Under the pieces are notes generated by a model, which searched no databases, was not told the DNA's origin, and saw only the letters and a program-made list of their open reading frames with translations. A stretch of 64,000 bases of DNA. Source: Hyphomicrobiales bacterium (GTDB lineage Bacteria > Pseudomonadota > Alphaproteobacteria > Rhizobiales > Rhizobiaceae). Position 1 is the stretch's first letter. Each line of letters starts with the position of its first letter. This document shows positions 32,916-44,563 of this stretch, piece by piece. The stretch spans positions 372,001-436,000 of the forward strand of contig UCMW01000007.1 of NCBI GenBank assembly GCA_900473745.1, in the 5' to 3' direction. The position numbers and the translations under genes were made by a program.

Positions 32916-33797
32916 ATGCTCTACGATCTCTCGCTCCATATCGGCTATCGCTACGAGGTCCCGGCAACCGGGGCTCATCACATGCTGCGCCTGCTCCCGC
33001 TGTCGCTGCCGGATCGACAGCGGCTCGTCGCCGGTGCGATCACGGTGACGCCGGAGCCCGACGAGATCACGACCTTCACCGATTTCTTCCTCCATCCCGC
33101 GAGCCACGCGATCCTGCGCGGGCCGCACGAAAAGCTCGACATCCGCATGCAGGCCCGCGTCCTGGTCCAGGCCCAGCCGATGACCGCGGACTTCTCGCCG
33201 CTGCTCGACCGCCTGCCGCAGGAGATCGCCGAGACCTGGTCGCTCGATCCCGAATCCCCGCACCACTTCCTCGGAACGAGCCCCCGCCTGCCGCGAGACA
33301 AGGCGATATCCGCCTATGTGAAAGCCATGCTGAAGCCGAGCATGACCGTGCGTCAGATCGCCGAGACGCTCTGCAGCCGCATCCACAAGGACTTTAAATA
33401 CGACGCGGAAGCCACCACCGTGGATACGACGCCGGCAGAAGCCTTCGCCAAAAAGCGCGGCGTCTGCCAGGATTTCACCCATGTGATGATCGTGGCGCTC
33501 CGCAGCCTCGGCATCCCCGCCGGCTATGTCAGCGGCTTCCTGCGCACCATTCCGCCGCCGGGCAAGGAAAGGCTTGAAGGGGCGGACGCCATGCATGCCT
33601 GGGTCAGGATCTGGTGCGGCAGGCTGACCGGCTGGCTGGAACTGGATCCGACCAATGATATCGCCGCCGGTACCGATCACATCGTTGTCGGCTATGGCCG
33701 GGATTATGCCGATGTGGCACCTGTCATCGGCGTCCTGAAGAGCTACGGCAGTCACCAGACGGACCAGGCCGTGGATGTTGTCCCCGTTAGACAGTAA
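32916..33797 (+). CDS. Transglutaminase-like (papain-fold) protein
   Basis: A 293-residue cytoplasmic-looking protein. The N-terminal beta domain (LYDLSLHIGYRYEVPATGAHHMLRL) precedes the cysteine-peptidase-like core, with Cys184 (KRGVCQDFTHV), His227 (ADAMHAWVRIW) and Asp244 (LELDPTND) in order. The residues HIVVGYGRDYADVAPVIGVL at the end are typical of bacterial transglutaminase-family proteins linked to ATP-grasp/Alpha-E genes. It is the third gene of the cluster. Such domains more often act as peptidases or amidases than as cross-linking enzymes. I infer a role in trimming or releasing the product of the ATP-grasp/amidoligase pair. Confidence 0.88.
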   Translation: MLYDLSLHIGYRYEVPATGAHHMLRLLPLSLPDRQRLVAGAITVTPEPDEITTFTDFFLHPASHAILRGPHEKLDIRMQARVLVQAQPMTADFSPLLDRLPQEIAETWSLDPESPHHFLGTSPRLPRDKAISAYVKAMLKPSMTVRQIAETLCSRIHKDFKYDAEATTVDTTPAEAFAKKRGVCQDFTHVMIVALRSLGIPAGYVSGFLRTIPPPGKERLEGADAMHAWVRIWCGRLTGWLELDPTNDIAAGTDHIVVGYGRDYADVAPVIGVLKSYGSHQTDQAVDVVPVRQ

Positions 33798-33817
33798 AAC
33801 AGCGATATCCTTAGAAT

Positions 33818-33835
33818 CTTAACGACCGGGTTAAG
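33818..33835. promoter_or_regulatory. CTTAAC-N6-GTTAAG inverted repeat upstream of the tadG-like gene
   Basis: CTTAAC (33818-33823), spacer GACCGG, GTTAAG (33830-33835), 49-66 bp before the ATG at 33884. It resembles two facing TTAA half-sites but with 8 rather than the 7 bases between TTAA elements of the CtrA consensus. Regulatory role is speculative. Confidence 0.35.
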
Positions 33836-33883
33836 TCGAATACAAGACGCCGGCTCTATTGTCCGTCCACTAGCTGCTTTTGG

Positions 33884-35158
33884 ATGGACATGATGACTAA
33901 GCCCGACAGCAAACATTCATCGATTTTCTCTCGCCTTTGCCGCGATCGCGCCGGTAATTTCGGCATTGCCACTGCTGTCATCATTCCCGTTGTCGCTGCG
34001 ACCGCCGGCGTCGCGCTCGATTACAACAGAATGGTGCAGGTGCGTGCGGCTCTTCAGGACTCCGCAGACTCGGCCGTGCTGTCGGCGGCGAACGCGCTCG
34101 CCAAGGACGAGACGATGACGGACGAGGAAGTTCTCGACCTCGCTCGCAAGTTCATGAAGGCGCAGTTCACCAACGTCGTTCCGGGCGCTGGCAATGATGA
34201 GACCGAGGAGACCCCCGAAGAGGACCCGCTGGCAGGGGCGGTTGGCAATGTCGAACGCAACCTTGGACAGACGGGCAAGTCGGTAGAAGTCACATTGAGT
34301 ACGCAATACACTATGCCGACGAATGGCATGACCGGCCTTCTGGGCTGGAAAGAGGTCACTGTCGGCGTGACCGCTACGGCCCAATCGACACCGGAGAGCA
34401 AGGCCGCCCTATCCATGTATCTTGTGCTCGATCGGTCCGGCTCGATGTCGTTCACGACGGACACGGTCGACACGTCAGTCGCCAGCTGTGTGAACTACAC
34501 ATCCACCAACTGGGCGTATAAAGACGTATTGTCTGGACAGAAGAACTACATCAAGCCTTCGAAGCCTTGCTACGTCAAGAAGATCGCAGCCTTGAAGACG
34601 GCATCCGCAATGTTGATGCAGGAGCTGGTGAAAGCGGACCCGAAAAGCGAGCTGGTGCGCTTGGGGGCGGTTTCCTACAACGATTCCACCCAGTCAGCTT
34701 CAGGCATGGCCTGGGGTGTCTCCACGGCATCCACTTACGTCACTACATTGCCGTCGGTTCCGACAGGCGGGACGGATGCATCGGGCGGCATGAAACTGGC
34801 GTATGACACACTGAAATCGACAGCGAACGGTGAAAAGAACGCGCACGCGACCAAGAACAACACCGGCTTCAGCCGCTATATCGTCCTGATGACGGACGGC
34901 GAGATGACAGGTAACAGCGCGAGCTGGAACGCGACCATCGACAACAAGGTACGCACGCATTGCACCAACGCAAAGGATGACGGGATCGAGATCTTCACCG
35001 TAGCCTTCATGGCTCCGCAAAAGGGCAAGGACCTGTTGGAATTCTGCGCCACTTCGATCAACAATTACTATGAGCCGAAGGATATGAGCGGACTGGTCGA
35101 GGCATTCGAGTCGATCGGCAAGGCAGCCGCCAAGGCCTCTACCCGCCTCACAAACTGA
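33884..35158 (+). CDS. TadE/TadG-like pilus-associated protein with von Willebrand factor A domain
   Basis: A 424-residue protein. A short basic N-terminus (about 1-20, CRDRAGNFG) precedes one membrane helix (about 25-45, TAVIIPVVAATAGVALDY). This is the Flp-pilus TadG-type anchor, followed by the typical MVQVRAALQDSADSAVLSAANALA. The rest (about 175-424) is a vWA domain whose MIDAS motif is DRSGS (183-187). The Thr/Asp that complete the metal site are likely in GGTDASGG and MTDGEM. It probably sits in the inner membrane facing the periplasm. No other tad or cpa genes are nearby, so it may act with a pilus encoded elsewhere. Codon use looks slightly less GC-biased than its neighbours. Confidence 0.85.
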   Translation: MDMMTKPDSKHSSIFSRLCRDRAGNFGIATAVIIPVVAATAGVALDYNRMVQVRAALQDSADSAVLSAANALAKDETMTDEEVLDLARKFMKAQFTNVVPGAGNDETEETPEEDPLAGAVGNVERNLGQTGKSVEVTLSTQYTMPTNGMTGLLGWKEVTVGVTATAQSTPESKAALSMYLVLDRSGSMSFTTDTVDTSVASCVNYTSTNWAYKDVLSGQKNYIKPSKPCYVKKIAALKTASAMLMQELVKADPKSELVRLGAVSYNDSTQSASGMAWGVSTASTYVTTLPSVPTGGTDASGGMKLAYDTLKSTANGEKNAHATKNNTGFSRYIVLMTDGEMTGNSASWNATIDNKVRTHCTNAKDDGIEIFTVAFMAPQKGKDLLEFCATSINNYYEPKDMSGLVEAFESIGKAAAKASTRLTN

Positions 35159-35161
35159 CAC

Positions 35162-35181
35162 AATCCAAAACGTTTTGGATT
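35162..35181. promoter_or_regulatory. 20-bp perfect palindrome downstream of tadG
   Basis: AATCCAAAACGTTTTGGATT, with a central CG step like LacI-family operators. It could be an operator or simply an extra RNA hairpin next to the terminator at 35196. The glgP start is 240 bp away, beyond that terminator. Confidence 0.4.
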
Positions 35182-35195
35182 TTCGCCGACAATAC

Positions 35196-35224
35196 GACCG
35201 CAGTCACCACGACTGCGGTCTTAT
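35196..35224 (+). terminator. Terminator of the tadG-like gene
   Basis: GACCGCAGTC (35196-35205), loop ACCAC, GACTGCGGTC (35211-35220), then TTAT; the stem is perfect but the T-tract short. Confidence 0.65.
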
Positions 35225-35420
35225 CGCATCTTCGCAATGTGGGGATAAGCAAAGAAATTCATAACCTTGTCCCCTCCGCAGGTCGCTTGAACAATTTTGT
35301 CCGTGCCCGCTCACCCCTGTTGCAACTGTTCCATTTCGATGCGTAAACTGCCATCCCAGGGTTCGGCGCCTGCGATCGCATCGGAGCCGCCCGGAGAAAC
35401 GAACAACGCCAGGCGGACCG

Positions 35421-37883
35421 ATGATCAAGACTCCCCACAAAGTCGACCTTCCCCTTCCCAAGCGCGAAGTTTCCGATCCGGACGCCTTGGCCGGCGAGAT
35501 CATGGAGAAGCTGACCTACAGCATCGGCAAGGATGCCAAGGTCGCCACCCCGCATGACTGGCTGACCGCGACCATCCTCGTGGTGCGAGACCGCATCATC
35601 GACACCTGGATGGAATCCACCCGCACCACCTACATGAACAACGGCAAGCGGGTGTATTACCTGTCGCTCGAGTTCCTCATTGGCCGCCTGTTGCGCGATG
35701 CCATGTCGAACCTCGGCCTGATCGACGACATGCGCCAGGCGCTCCAGTCGCTCTCCGTCGAGTTCGACGTGATCGCGGGCCTCGAGCCGGACGCAGCTCT
35801 CGGCAATGGCGGTCTCGGACGCCTGGCTGCCTGCTTCATGGAGAGCATGGCCACCGTCAACATCCCGGCCTATGGCTATGGCATTCGTTACGTGCACGGC
35901 CTCTTCCGCCAGCAGATGGCCGAAGGCTGGCAGGTCGAACTGCCGGAAAGCTGGCTCGCTCACGGCAATCCGTGGGAATTCGAGCGCCGCGAAAGCTCCT
36001 ATGAGGTCGGCTATGGCGGCACGGTCGAGACGACGGAAGGCCCCGACGGCGAGCCACGCTATGTCTGGAAGCAGGGCGAACGTGTCATCGCGACTGCCTT
36101 CGACACTCCGGCCGTCGGCTGGCGGGGCGAACGCGTCAACACGCTGCGCCTGTGGTCGGCCCAACCGATCGACCCGATCCTGCTCGACGCCTTCAATGCC
36201 GGTGATCACATCGGCGCGCTGCGCGAAAGCAACAAGGCCGAATCCCTGACCCGCGTCCTCTATCCGGCCGATGCGACCCCGGCCGGTCAGGAACTGCGCC
36301 TGCGCCAGGAATTCTTCTTCTGTTCGGCCTCGCTGCAGGACATCGTCCGCCGTCACCTGCAGCAGGGCAATACGCTCGCCCAAATGCCGGACAAGGTCGC
36401 GATCCAGCTGAACGATACCCATCCCGCCGTCTCCGTCGTCGAACTCATGCGCCTGCTGGTCGACGTGCACGGCGTCGAGTTTGACGAGGCTTGGGAGATT
36501 TCCTCCAAGACCTTTTCCTACACCAATCACACGCTCCTGCCCGAAGCGCTGGAAAGCTGGCCCGTTCCGCTGTTCGAACGGCTCCTGCCACGTCACATGC
36601 AGCTCGTCTATGCGATCAACGCCAAGGTTCTGCTCGACGCCCGCCGGAAGCGTGGCTTCTCCGATCAGGAGATCCGCCAGATCTCGCTGATCGACGAAAG
36701 TGGCGATCGGCGCGTGCGCATGGGCAATCTCGCCTTCATGGGTTCGCATTCGATCAACGGCGTTTCGGCACTGCATACCGAACTGATGAAGGAGACGGTC
36801 TTCTCCGATCTCCACAAGCTGTATCCGACGCGCATCAACAACAAGACCAACGGCATTACCCCGCGCCGCTGGCTGATGCAGTGCAATCCCGATCTTACCG
36901 ACCTGCTGAAGGAAGCGATCGGCCCGGCCTTCCTCGATGACGCGACCAAGCTCAAGGACCTAGACGCCTTTGCCGACGATGCCGCCTTCCAGCAGAAATT
37001 CGCCGCGGTGAAATTCTCCAACAAGCAGAAGCTGGCGGGCCTGGTTGCGAGCCGCATGGGCATCAAGCTCGACCCGCATGCCATGTTCGACATCCAGATC
37101 AAGCGCATCCACGAATACAAGCGCCAGCTTCTGAACATTATCGAGACGGTCGCCCTCTTCGACCAGATTCGCTCTCATCCGGAACGCGACTGGGTGCCGC
37201 GCGTAAAGCTCTTCGCTGGCAAGGCTGCGCCGAGCTACCACAATGCCAAGCTGATCATCAAACTGGCCAATGATGTTGCCCGCGTCATCAACACCGATCC
37301 CTCGGTGCGCGGCCTGCTGAAGGTCGTCTTTATCCCGAACTACAACGTCTCTCTCGCCGAAGTCATGGTTCCTGCGGCCGACCTCTCCGAGCAGATTTCG
37401 ACCGCCGGCATGGAAGCGTCCGGAACCGGCAACATGAAGTTCGCGTTGAACGGTGCACTGACGATTGGAACGCTCGACGGCGCCAATGTCGAAATGCGCG
37501 ATCATGTGGGGGAGGAGAACATCGTGATATTTGGAATGACCGCAGACGAGGTCGGTCGCGTGAGGGCAGAGGGGCACAATCCCCGCGCCGCGATCGATGC
37601 CTCGCGCGAACTGCAGCAGGCGTTGTCCTCGATCGCATCAGGTGTCTTTTCGCCCGACGATCGCGACCGTTATGCCGAGCTGATGCAGGGCATCTACCAG
37701 CATGACTGGTTCATGGTTGCCGCCGATTTCGACGCCTATGCCCAGGCACAGCGTCAGGTAGACGACATCTGGACCGATACGTCGGGCTGGTATTCCAAGA
37801 CCATCCGCAACACGGCGCGCATGGGCTGGTTCTCGTCGGACCGTACCATCCGGCAGTACAATGCGGACATCTGGAGAGCTTGA
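35421..37883 (+). CDS. glgP: Glycogen phosphorylase
   Basis: An 820-residue PLP enzyme that releases glucose-1-phosphate from glycogen. The family core starts with YYLSLEFLIGRLL and GNGGLGRLAACFMES. The PLP-binding Lys is in GTGNMKFALNGALTIGTLDGA. Other signatures are QLNDTHPAVSVVELMR and FAGKAAPSYHNAK. It is first in the glycogen operon: its stop overlaps the glgB start by one base (TGATG). Start ATG 35421 follows a leader of about 200 bp whose promoter I could not place with confidence. Confidence 0.97.
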   Translation: MIKTPHKVDLPLPKREVSDPDALAGEIMEKLTYSIGKDAKVATPHDWLTATILVVRDRIIDTWMESTRTTYMNNGKRVYYLSLEFLIGRLLRDAMSNLGLIDDMRQALQSLSVEFDVIAGLEPDAALGNGGLGRLAACFMESMATVNIPAYGYGIRYVHGLFRQQMAEGWQVELPESWLAHGNPWEFERRESSYEVGYGGTVETTEGPDGEPRYVWKQGERVIATAFDTPAVGWRGERVNTLRLWSAQPIDPILLDAFNAGDHIGALRESNKAESLTRVLYPADATPAGQELRLRQEFFFCSASLQDIVRRHLQQGNTLAQMPDKVAIQLNDTHPAVSVVELMRLLVDVHGVEFDEAWEISSKTFSYTNHTLLPEALESWPVPLFERLLPRHMQLVYAINAKVLLDARRKRGFSDQEIRQISLIDESGDRRVRMGNLAFMGSHSINGVSALHTELMKETVFSDLHKLYPTRINNKTNGITPRRWLMQCNPDLTDLLKEAIGPAFLDDATKLKDLDAFADDAAFQQKFAAVKFSNKQKLAGLVASRMGIKLDPHAMFDIQIKRIHEYKRQLLNIIETVALFDQIRSHPERDWVPRVKLFAGKAAPSYHNAKLIIKLANDVARVINTDPSVRGLLKVVFIPNYNVSLAEVMVPAADLSEQISTAGMEASGTGNMKFALNGALTIGTLDGANVEMRDHVGEENIVIFGMTADEVGRVRAEGHNPRAAIDASRELQQALSSIASGVFSPDDRDRYAELMQGIYQHDWFMVAADFDAYAQAQRQVDDIWTDTSGWYSKTIRNTARMGWFSSDRTIRQYNADIWRA

Positions 37884-40096
37884 TGGCAAAATCACCGAAG
37901 AGGAGCGGTGACGAAGCGAAGGCGGACACACCGTCAGCAGCGGAAATCGAAGCAATCATTCATGGGACGCATGGCGATCCCTTCGGATTTCTCGGTGTCC
38001 ATGAATCAGGCAAGGGTTATGTCGCCCGCTGCTTCATTCCCGGCGCCGAAACTGTGGTCGCCTTTAATCTTTCAGGCGAGCAGCTCGGTGAACTGGCCCG
38101 GCATCACGATGCCGGTTTCTTCGCCGGACCCGTCAAACTGGATGGAGTGCTGCCGGTCCGCTACCGCGCCACGCGCGGCGACGCCGAATGGACGGTGACG
38201 GATCCCTACAGCTTCTGGCCGATCCTCGGGCCAATGGACGATTACTTCATCCGCGAAGGCTCGCACTTGCGCCTCTTCGACAAGATGGGCGCCCACCCGA
38301 TGAAGCATCAAGGCGTCGATGGATTCCACTTCGCCGTCTGGGCACCGAATGCGCGCCGCGTCTCTGTCGTCGGTGATTTCAACGATTGGGACGGCCGCCG
38401 CCATGCCATGCGCCTGCGTCGCGACACCGGAATCTGGGAAATCTTCGCCCCCGACGTGCGCGCCGGGGCAACTTACAAGTTCGAAATCGTCGGCCCGCAT
38501 GGGGAACTTCAGCCGCTAAAGGCCGATCCTTACGCCCGCCGTGCCGAACTGCGCCCGAAGAATGCTTCCGTCACCACGCCAGAACTCGAACAAGCCTGGG
38601 ACGACGAAGCGCATCGCCAGCACTGGGCAAGCATAGACCAGCGCCGCCAGCCGATCTCGATCTACGAGGTCCATGCGGGCTCGTGGCAACGTCGCGACGA
38701 CGGCTCCATGCTGTCTTGGGACGAAATGGCGGCCCGGCTGATCCCCTACTGCGTCGACATGGGCTTCACCCATATCGAATTCATGCCGGTCACCGAGCAT
38801 CCCTATGACCCTTCCTGGGGCTACCAGACGACGGGCCTCTATGCCCCGAGCGCCCGCTTCGGCGAGCCGGAGGGTTTCGCCCGTTTCGTCAATGGCTGCC
38901 ACAAGGTCGGCCTCGGCGTCATCCTCGACTGGGTGCCGGCACACTTCCCGACCGATGCCCACGGACTGCGCCATTTCGACGGCACCGCGCTCTATGAACA
39001 TGCCGATCCGCGCCAAGGCTTTCACCCGGACTGGAACACGGCGATCTACAATTTCGGTCGCCAGGAAGTTCTGTCCTACCTGATCAACAATGCGCTCTAC
39101 TGGGCGGAGAAATTCCACCTCGACGGTCTGCGCGTCGATGCCGTCGCCTCGATGCTCTACCTCGACTATTCCCGCAAGGAAGGCGAGTGGATCCCCAACG
39201 AGTATGGCGGTCGGGAAAACCTCGAGGCGGTCCGCTTCCTCCAGCAAATGAACCACCATGCCTATGGCAGCCACCCCGGCATCATGACCATTGCCGAGGA
39301 GAGCACCTCTTGGCCCAAGGTCTCACAGCCCGTCCACGAAGGCGGCCTCGGCTTCGGCTTCAAGTGGAACATGGGTTTCATGCACGACACGCTGAGCTAT
39401 TTCGCCAGGGATCCGATCTACCGGAAGCATCATCACAACGAACTGACATTTGGCCTGCTCTACGCCTTCTCGGAAAACTTCGTCCTGCCGATCTCCCATG
39501 ACGAAGTCGTGCACGGCAAGGGCTCGATGATCGCAAAGATGCCGGGCGACGACTGGCAGAAATTCGCCAATCTCCGCGCTTACTACGGCCTGATGTGGGG
39601 CCATCCGGGCAAGAAGCTGCTGTTCATGGGGCAGGAATTCGCCCAGTGGGGCGAATGGTCGGAGGAGCGGTCGCTCGATTGGAACCTGCTCGACTATGCG
39701 CCCCATGAAGGCATGCGCCGGCTCGTGCGCGATCTCAACCTGACCTATCGCGCCAAGGCCGCACTTCATGCCCGCGACTGCGAGGGTGAGGGCTTCGAGT
39801 GGATCGTCGGCGACGACCAGGACAATTCGGTTTTTGCCTGGCTGCGCAAGGCGCCCGGCGAAAAACCGATCGCCGTCATCTGCAATCTCACGCCGACCTT
39901 TCACGAGCGATACGAATTGAGCTTGCCTGCGGCCGGCCGTTGGCGCGAGATACTGAATACCGATGCCGAAATCTATGGCGGCAGCGGCAAGGGCAATGGT
40001 GGTCGCGTGGAGGCGCATGCCACGGGAAGCGGATGGGCGAGAGCAGGCGTGACCCTGCCGCCGCTCGCCGTCATCATGCTGGAATTGGAACAGTAA
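37883..40096 (+). CDS. glgB: 1,4-alpha-glucan branching enzyme
   Basis: A 737-residue GH13 enzyme that forms alpha-1,6 branches in glycogen. An N-terminal extension domain ([19 protein letters not shown]) and a CBM48 domain ([25 protein letters not shown]) precede the TIM barrel. Catalytic Asp is in [22 protein letters not shown], the acid Glu in [15 protein letters not shown], and the transition-state Asp in [15 protein letters not shown] 37883 overlaps the glgP stop; the TTG three bases earlier is an unlikely alternative. The next gene, glgC, follows after 13 bp. Confidence 0.97.
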   Translation: MAKSPKRSGDEAKADTPSAAEIEAIIHGTHGDPFGFLGVHESGKGYVARCFIPGAETVVAFNLSGEQLGELARHHDAGFFAGPVKLDGVLPVRYRATRGDAEWTVTDPYSFWPILGPMDDYFIREGSHLRLFDKMGAHPMKHQGVDGFHFAVWAPNARRVSVVGDFNDWDGRRHAMRLRRDTGIWEIFAPDVRAGATYKFEIVGPHGELQPLKADPYARRAELRPKNASVTTPELEQAWDDEAHRQHWASIDQRRQPISIYEVHAGSWQRRDDGSMLSWDEMAARLIPYCVDMGFTHIEFMPVTEHPYDPSWGYQTTGLYAPSARFGEPEGFARFVNGCHKVGLGVILDWVPAHFPTDAHGLRHFDGTALYEHADPRQGFHPDWNTAIYNFGRQEVLSYLINNALYWAEKFHLDGLRVDAVASMLYLDYSRKEGEWIPNEYGGRENLEAVRFLQQMNHHAYGSHPGIMTIAEESTSWPKVSQPVHEGGLGFGFKWNMGFMHDTLSYFARDPIYRKHHHNELTFGLLYAFSENFVLPISHDEVVHGKGSMIAKMPGDDWQKFANLRAYYGLMWGHPGKKLLFMGQEFAQWGEWSEERSLDWNLLDYAPHEGMRRLVRDLNLTYRAKAALHARDCEGEGFEWIVGDDQDNSVFAWLRKAPGEKPIAVICNLTPTFHERYELSLPAAGRWREILNTDAEIYGGSGKGNGGRVEAHATGSGWARAGVTLPPLAVIMLELEQ

Positions 40097-40109
40097 GGGG
40101 AGGATACAC

Positions 40110-41369
40110 ATGACGGAAAAGAAAACAAAAAGCCTGTCACGCGATGCGATGGCCTATGTGCTGGCCGGCGGTCGCGGAAGCCGCCTCAAGGAACTGACGG
40201 ACCGACGCGCAAAGCCGGCCGTCTATTTCGGCGGAAAGGCCCGCATCATCGACTTCGCCTTGTCCAACGCCCTCAATTCCGGCATACGCCGCATCGGCGT
40301 GGCGACGCAGTACAAGGCCCATTCTCTGATCCGCCACATGCAGCTCGGCTGGAACTTCTTCCGTCCCGAGCGCAACGAGAGCTTCGACATCCTGCCGGCG
40401 TCCCAGCGCGTCTCTGAGACCCAGTGGTATGAAGGCACCGCCGACGCCGTCTTCCAGAATGCGGACATCATCGAGTCCTACGCGCCGGAATACATGGTCA
40501 TCCTCGCCGGCGACCACATCTACAAAATGGACTACGAACTCATGCTCCAGCAGCATGTGGACACTGGCGCCGATGTCACCATCGGCTGCCTCGAAGTCCC
40601 GCGCATGGAAGCGACCGGTTTCGGTGTCATGCATGTCGATGCCACCGACCGCATCATCGACTTCGTCGAAAAGCCCGCCGACCCGCCGGGTATCCCGGGC
40701 GACGAGGAACGGGCGCTCGCCTCGATGGGCATCTATGTCTTCAACACCAAGTTCCTGATGGAGCTGCTGCGTCGCGACGCTGCCGATCCGGACTCCAGCC
40801 GTGACTTCGGCAAGGACATCATTCCCTATGTGGTCAAGAGCGGCAAGGCCGTCGCCCACCGCTTCGCCCAGTCCTGCGTCCGCTCCGATTTCGAGCGCAC
40901 ACCCTACTGGCGCGACGTCGGCACGATCGACGCTTATTGGCAGGCCAATATCGACCTGACCGACATCGTCCCGGAACTCGATCTCTACGACAAGACCTGG
41001 CCGATCTGGACCTATTCGGAGAACACCCCGCCTGCAAAGTTCGTCCATGACGACGAGGGCCGTCGCGGATCGGCGATTTCCTCACTTGTCTCGGGCGACT
41101 GCATCATTTCCGGTTCCTCGCTCTACAAGAGCCTCCTGTTCACGGGTGTGCGCGCCAATTCCTATTCCCGTCTCGAAGGCGCAGTCGTCCTGCCCAAGGT
41201 GCAGGTCGGCCGTCATGCGCGCCTCACGAATGTCGTGATAGACCATGGCGTGGTGATCCCCGAGGGTCTGATCGTCGGGGAAGATCCGGAAATGGATGCC
41301 AAGCGCTTCCGCCGCAGCGAAAACGGCATATGCCTCATCACGCAGGCCATGCTCGACAAACTGGGTTAG
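40110..41369 (+). CDS. glgC: Glucose-1-phosphate adenylyltransferase (ADP-glucose pyrophosphorylase)
   Basis: A 419-residue enzyme making ADP-glucose, the committed and allosterically controlled step of bacterial glycogen synthesis. The N-terminal Rossmann-like domain shows [20 protein letters not shown] and then [20 protein letters not shown]. Substrate blocks are [24 protein letters not shown] and [15 protein letters not shown]. The C-terminal left-handed beta-helix contains [20 protein letters not shown]. The agrobacterial orthologue is activated by fructose-6-phosphate and pyruvate; that property is expected but not visible in sequence. It lies inside the operon, 8 bp before the glgA start. 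Confidence 0.97.
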   Translation: MTEKKTKSLSRDAMAYVLAGGRGSRLKELTDRRAKPAVYFGGKARIIDFALSNALNSGIRRIGVATQYKAHSLIRHMQLGWNFFRPERNESFDILPASQRVSETQWYEGTADAVFQNADIIESYAPEYMVILAGDHIYKMDYELMLQQHVDTGADVTIGCLEVPRMEATGFGVMHVDATDRIIDFVEKPADPPGIPGDEERALASMGIYVFNTKFLMELLRRDAADPDSSRDFGKDIIPYVVKSGKAVAHRFAQSCVRSDFERTPYWRDVGTIDAYWQANIDLTDIVPELDLYDKTWPIWTYSENTPPAKFVHDDEGRRGSAISSLVSGDCIISGSSLYKSLLFTGVRANSYSRLEGAVVLPKVQVGRHARLTNVVIDHGVVIPEGLIVGEDPEMDAKRFRRSENGICLITQAMLDKLG

Positions 41370-41377
41370 ACACATCC

Positions 41378-42817
41378 ATGAAGGTCCTCTCGGTCGCCTC
41401 TGAACTTTATCCACTGATCAAGACCGGAGGCCTCGCCGACGTTGCGGGCGCGCTGCCGATCGCGCTCGCCGCCCATGGCGTCGAGACAAAAACGCTGATT
41501 CCCGGCTATCCGGCGGTGATGAAGGCGGTCAAGAAGCCGAAGAAGGTCTATGAGTTCGAGTCCCTGCTCGATGAGCGGGCAACCCTTCTCTCCACTCGCC
41601 ACGAGGGGCTGGACCTTCTCATTCTCGACTGCCCGCAGCTCTATGAGCGATCGGGTGGCCCCTATCTGGCAACGGATGGCCGTGATTATCCCGACAACTG
41701 GAAGCGCTTTGCCGTACTCTCCAAGGCCGGCGCCGAAATCGCCGCCGGCATCCTGCCCGACTTCAAACCGGACCTGGTTCATGTGCATGACTGGCAGAGT
41801 GCAATGGTGCCGGTCTACATGCGGTATGCGGAAGCGCCGGAAGTCCCGAGTCTCATCACCATTCACAACATCGCCTTTCAGGGACAGTTCGCGGGCTCGC
41901 TCTTTCCCTATCTCGACCTGCCCGGCCACGCCTTCTACGAGGCACTCGAATACTGGGGCACGCTGAGTTACCTGAAGAGCGGCATCATTACCTCGCACGC
42001 GGTCTCCACCGTCAGCCCTTCCTATGCCGAGGAAATCCTGACACCGGAATTCGGTATGGGGCTGGAAGGCCTGATCGCCAGCCGCGGCTCCGACCTCTAC
42101 GGCATTGTCAACGGCATCGACGCCGATGTCTGGAACCCCTCTGCCGATGAACTGCTGCCATCAGCCTATTCGGCCACCACCTTGAAAAAGCGAGCCGGCA
42201 ACCGCGCAGCCCTGAACGAACGTTTCGGCCTGGACGCCGACGACGGGCCGATCTTCGCCGTCATCTCGCGTCTCACATGGCAGAAGGGTCTCGATCTCGT
42301 GCCCGAAGTGCTGGACGAGATCCTTGGTGGCGGCGGCAAGCTCGCAATTCTGGGCTCGGGCGACAGCTTCATCGAGGCGGCGCTGCAGGGCGCCGCCGCC
42401 TACAATCGCGGCCGGGTCGGCATGGTGCTCGGCTATGACGAAAAACTCTCGCATCTCATGCAGGCAGGCTCCGACATCATTCTCGTGCCGTCGCGCTTCG
42501 AACCTTGCGGCCTGACACAGCTTTATGCCCTGCGGTATGGCTGCATTCCGCTGGTCGCCCGCACGGGCGGCCTTGCCGACACCATCATCGATGCGAACGA
42601 AGCGGCCCTTGCCGCGGGCGTTGCAACCGGCGTGCAGTTCGCCCCGGTCACCGCTGATGCCTTTCGCTATGCGATCCGCCGCACGCTTCGCCTCTACAGT
42701 GACAAGCCTCTATGGTCGCAAATGCAGAAGCAGGGCATGAAGTCCGACGGCTCCTGGAACAGGAGTGGCGCGACCTATGCCGATCTTTATCAACGCCTCG
42801 TCTCGAAAGGCCAGTAA
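41378..42817 (+). CDS. glgA: Glycogen synthase (ADP-glucose type)
   Basis: A 479-residue GT5 glycosyltransferase that elongates glycogen from ADP-glucose. ATG 41378 gives the canonical N-terminus [27 protein letters not shown], with the ADP-glucose-binding KTGGL. C-terminal-domain motifs are [16 protein letters not shown] and [18 protein letters not shown], the latter carrying the catalytic Glu of the E-x7-E retaining motif. The frame is open 48 bp further upstream but that overlaps glgC and lacks the family pattern. It precedes pgm by 3 bp. Confidence 0.97.
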   Translation: MKVLSVASELYPLIKTGGLADVAGALPIALAAHGVETKTLIPGYPAVMKAVKKPKKVYEFESLLDERATLLSTRHEGLDLLILDCPQLYERSGGPYLATDGRDYPDNWKRFAVLSKAGAEIAAGILPDFKPDLVHVHDWQSAMVPVYMRYAEAPEVPSLITIHNIAFQGQFAGSLFPYLDLPGHAFYEALEYWGTLSYLKSGIITSHAVSTVSPSYAEEILTPEFGMGLEGLIASRGSDLYGIVNGIDADVWNPSADELLPSAYSATTLKKRAGNRAALNERFGLDADDGPIFAVISRLTWQKGLDLVPEVLDEILGGGGKLAILGSGDSFIEAALQGAAAYNRGRVGMVLGYDEKLSHLMQAGSDIILVPSRFEPCGLTQLYALRYGCIPLVARTGGLADTIIDANEAALAAGVATGVQFAPVTADAFRYAIRRTLRLYSDKPLWSQMQKQGMKSDGSWNRSGATYADLYQRLVSKGQ

Positions 42818-44449
<1,632 letters not shown>

Positions 44450-44475
44450 CCCCATCGACCTTCGCTCACACATCG

Positions 44476-44506
44476 AAACCCCGGCGTCTTCGACACCGGG
44501 GTTTTT
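44476..44506 (+). terminator. Rho-independent terminator of the glgPBCA-pgm operon
   Basis: AAACCCCGG (44476-44484) with CCGGGGTTT (44496-44504), a nested GTC/GAC and a T-rich tail. Confidence 0.78.
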
Positions 44507-44529
44507 CTTTGCCTGCGGCATAGCCCCAA

Positions 44530-44563
44530 TTGACTCCGCAGTCATATCCACTATTCTGGATAT
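44530..44563 (+). promoter_or_regulatory. ars operon promoter with overlapping ArsR-type operator
   Basis: TTGACT (44530-44535), then TATTCT (44552-44557) after 16 bp. The inverted repeat ATATCCA (44544-44550), spacer CTATTC, TGGATAT (44557-44563) overlaps the -10 box and ends at the arsR ATG. Repressor binding here would block the polymerase. The predicted transcription start coincides with the ATG at 44564. Confidence 0.62.
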
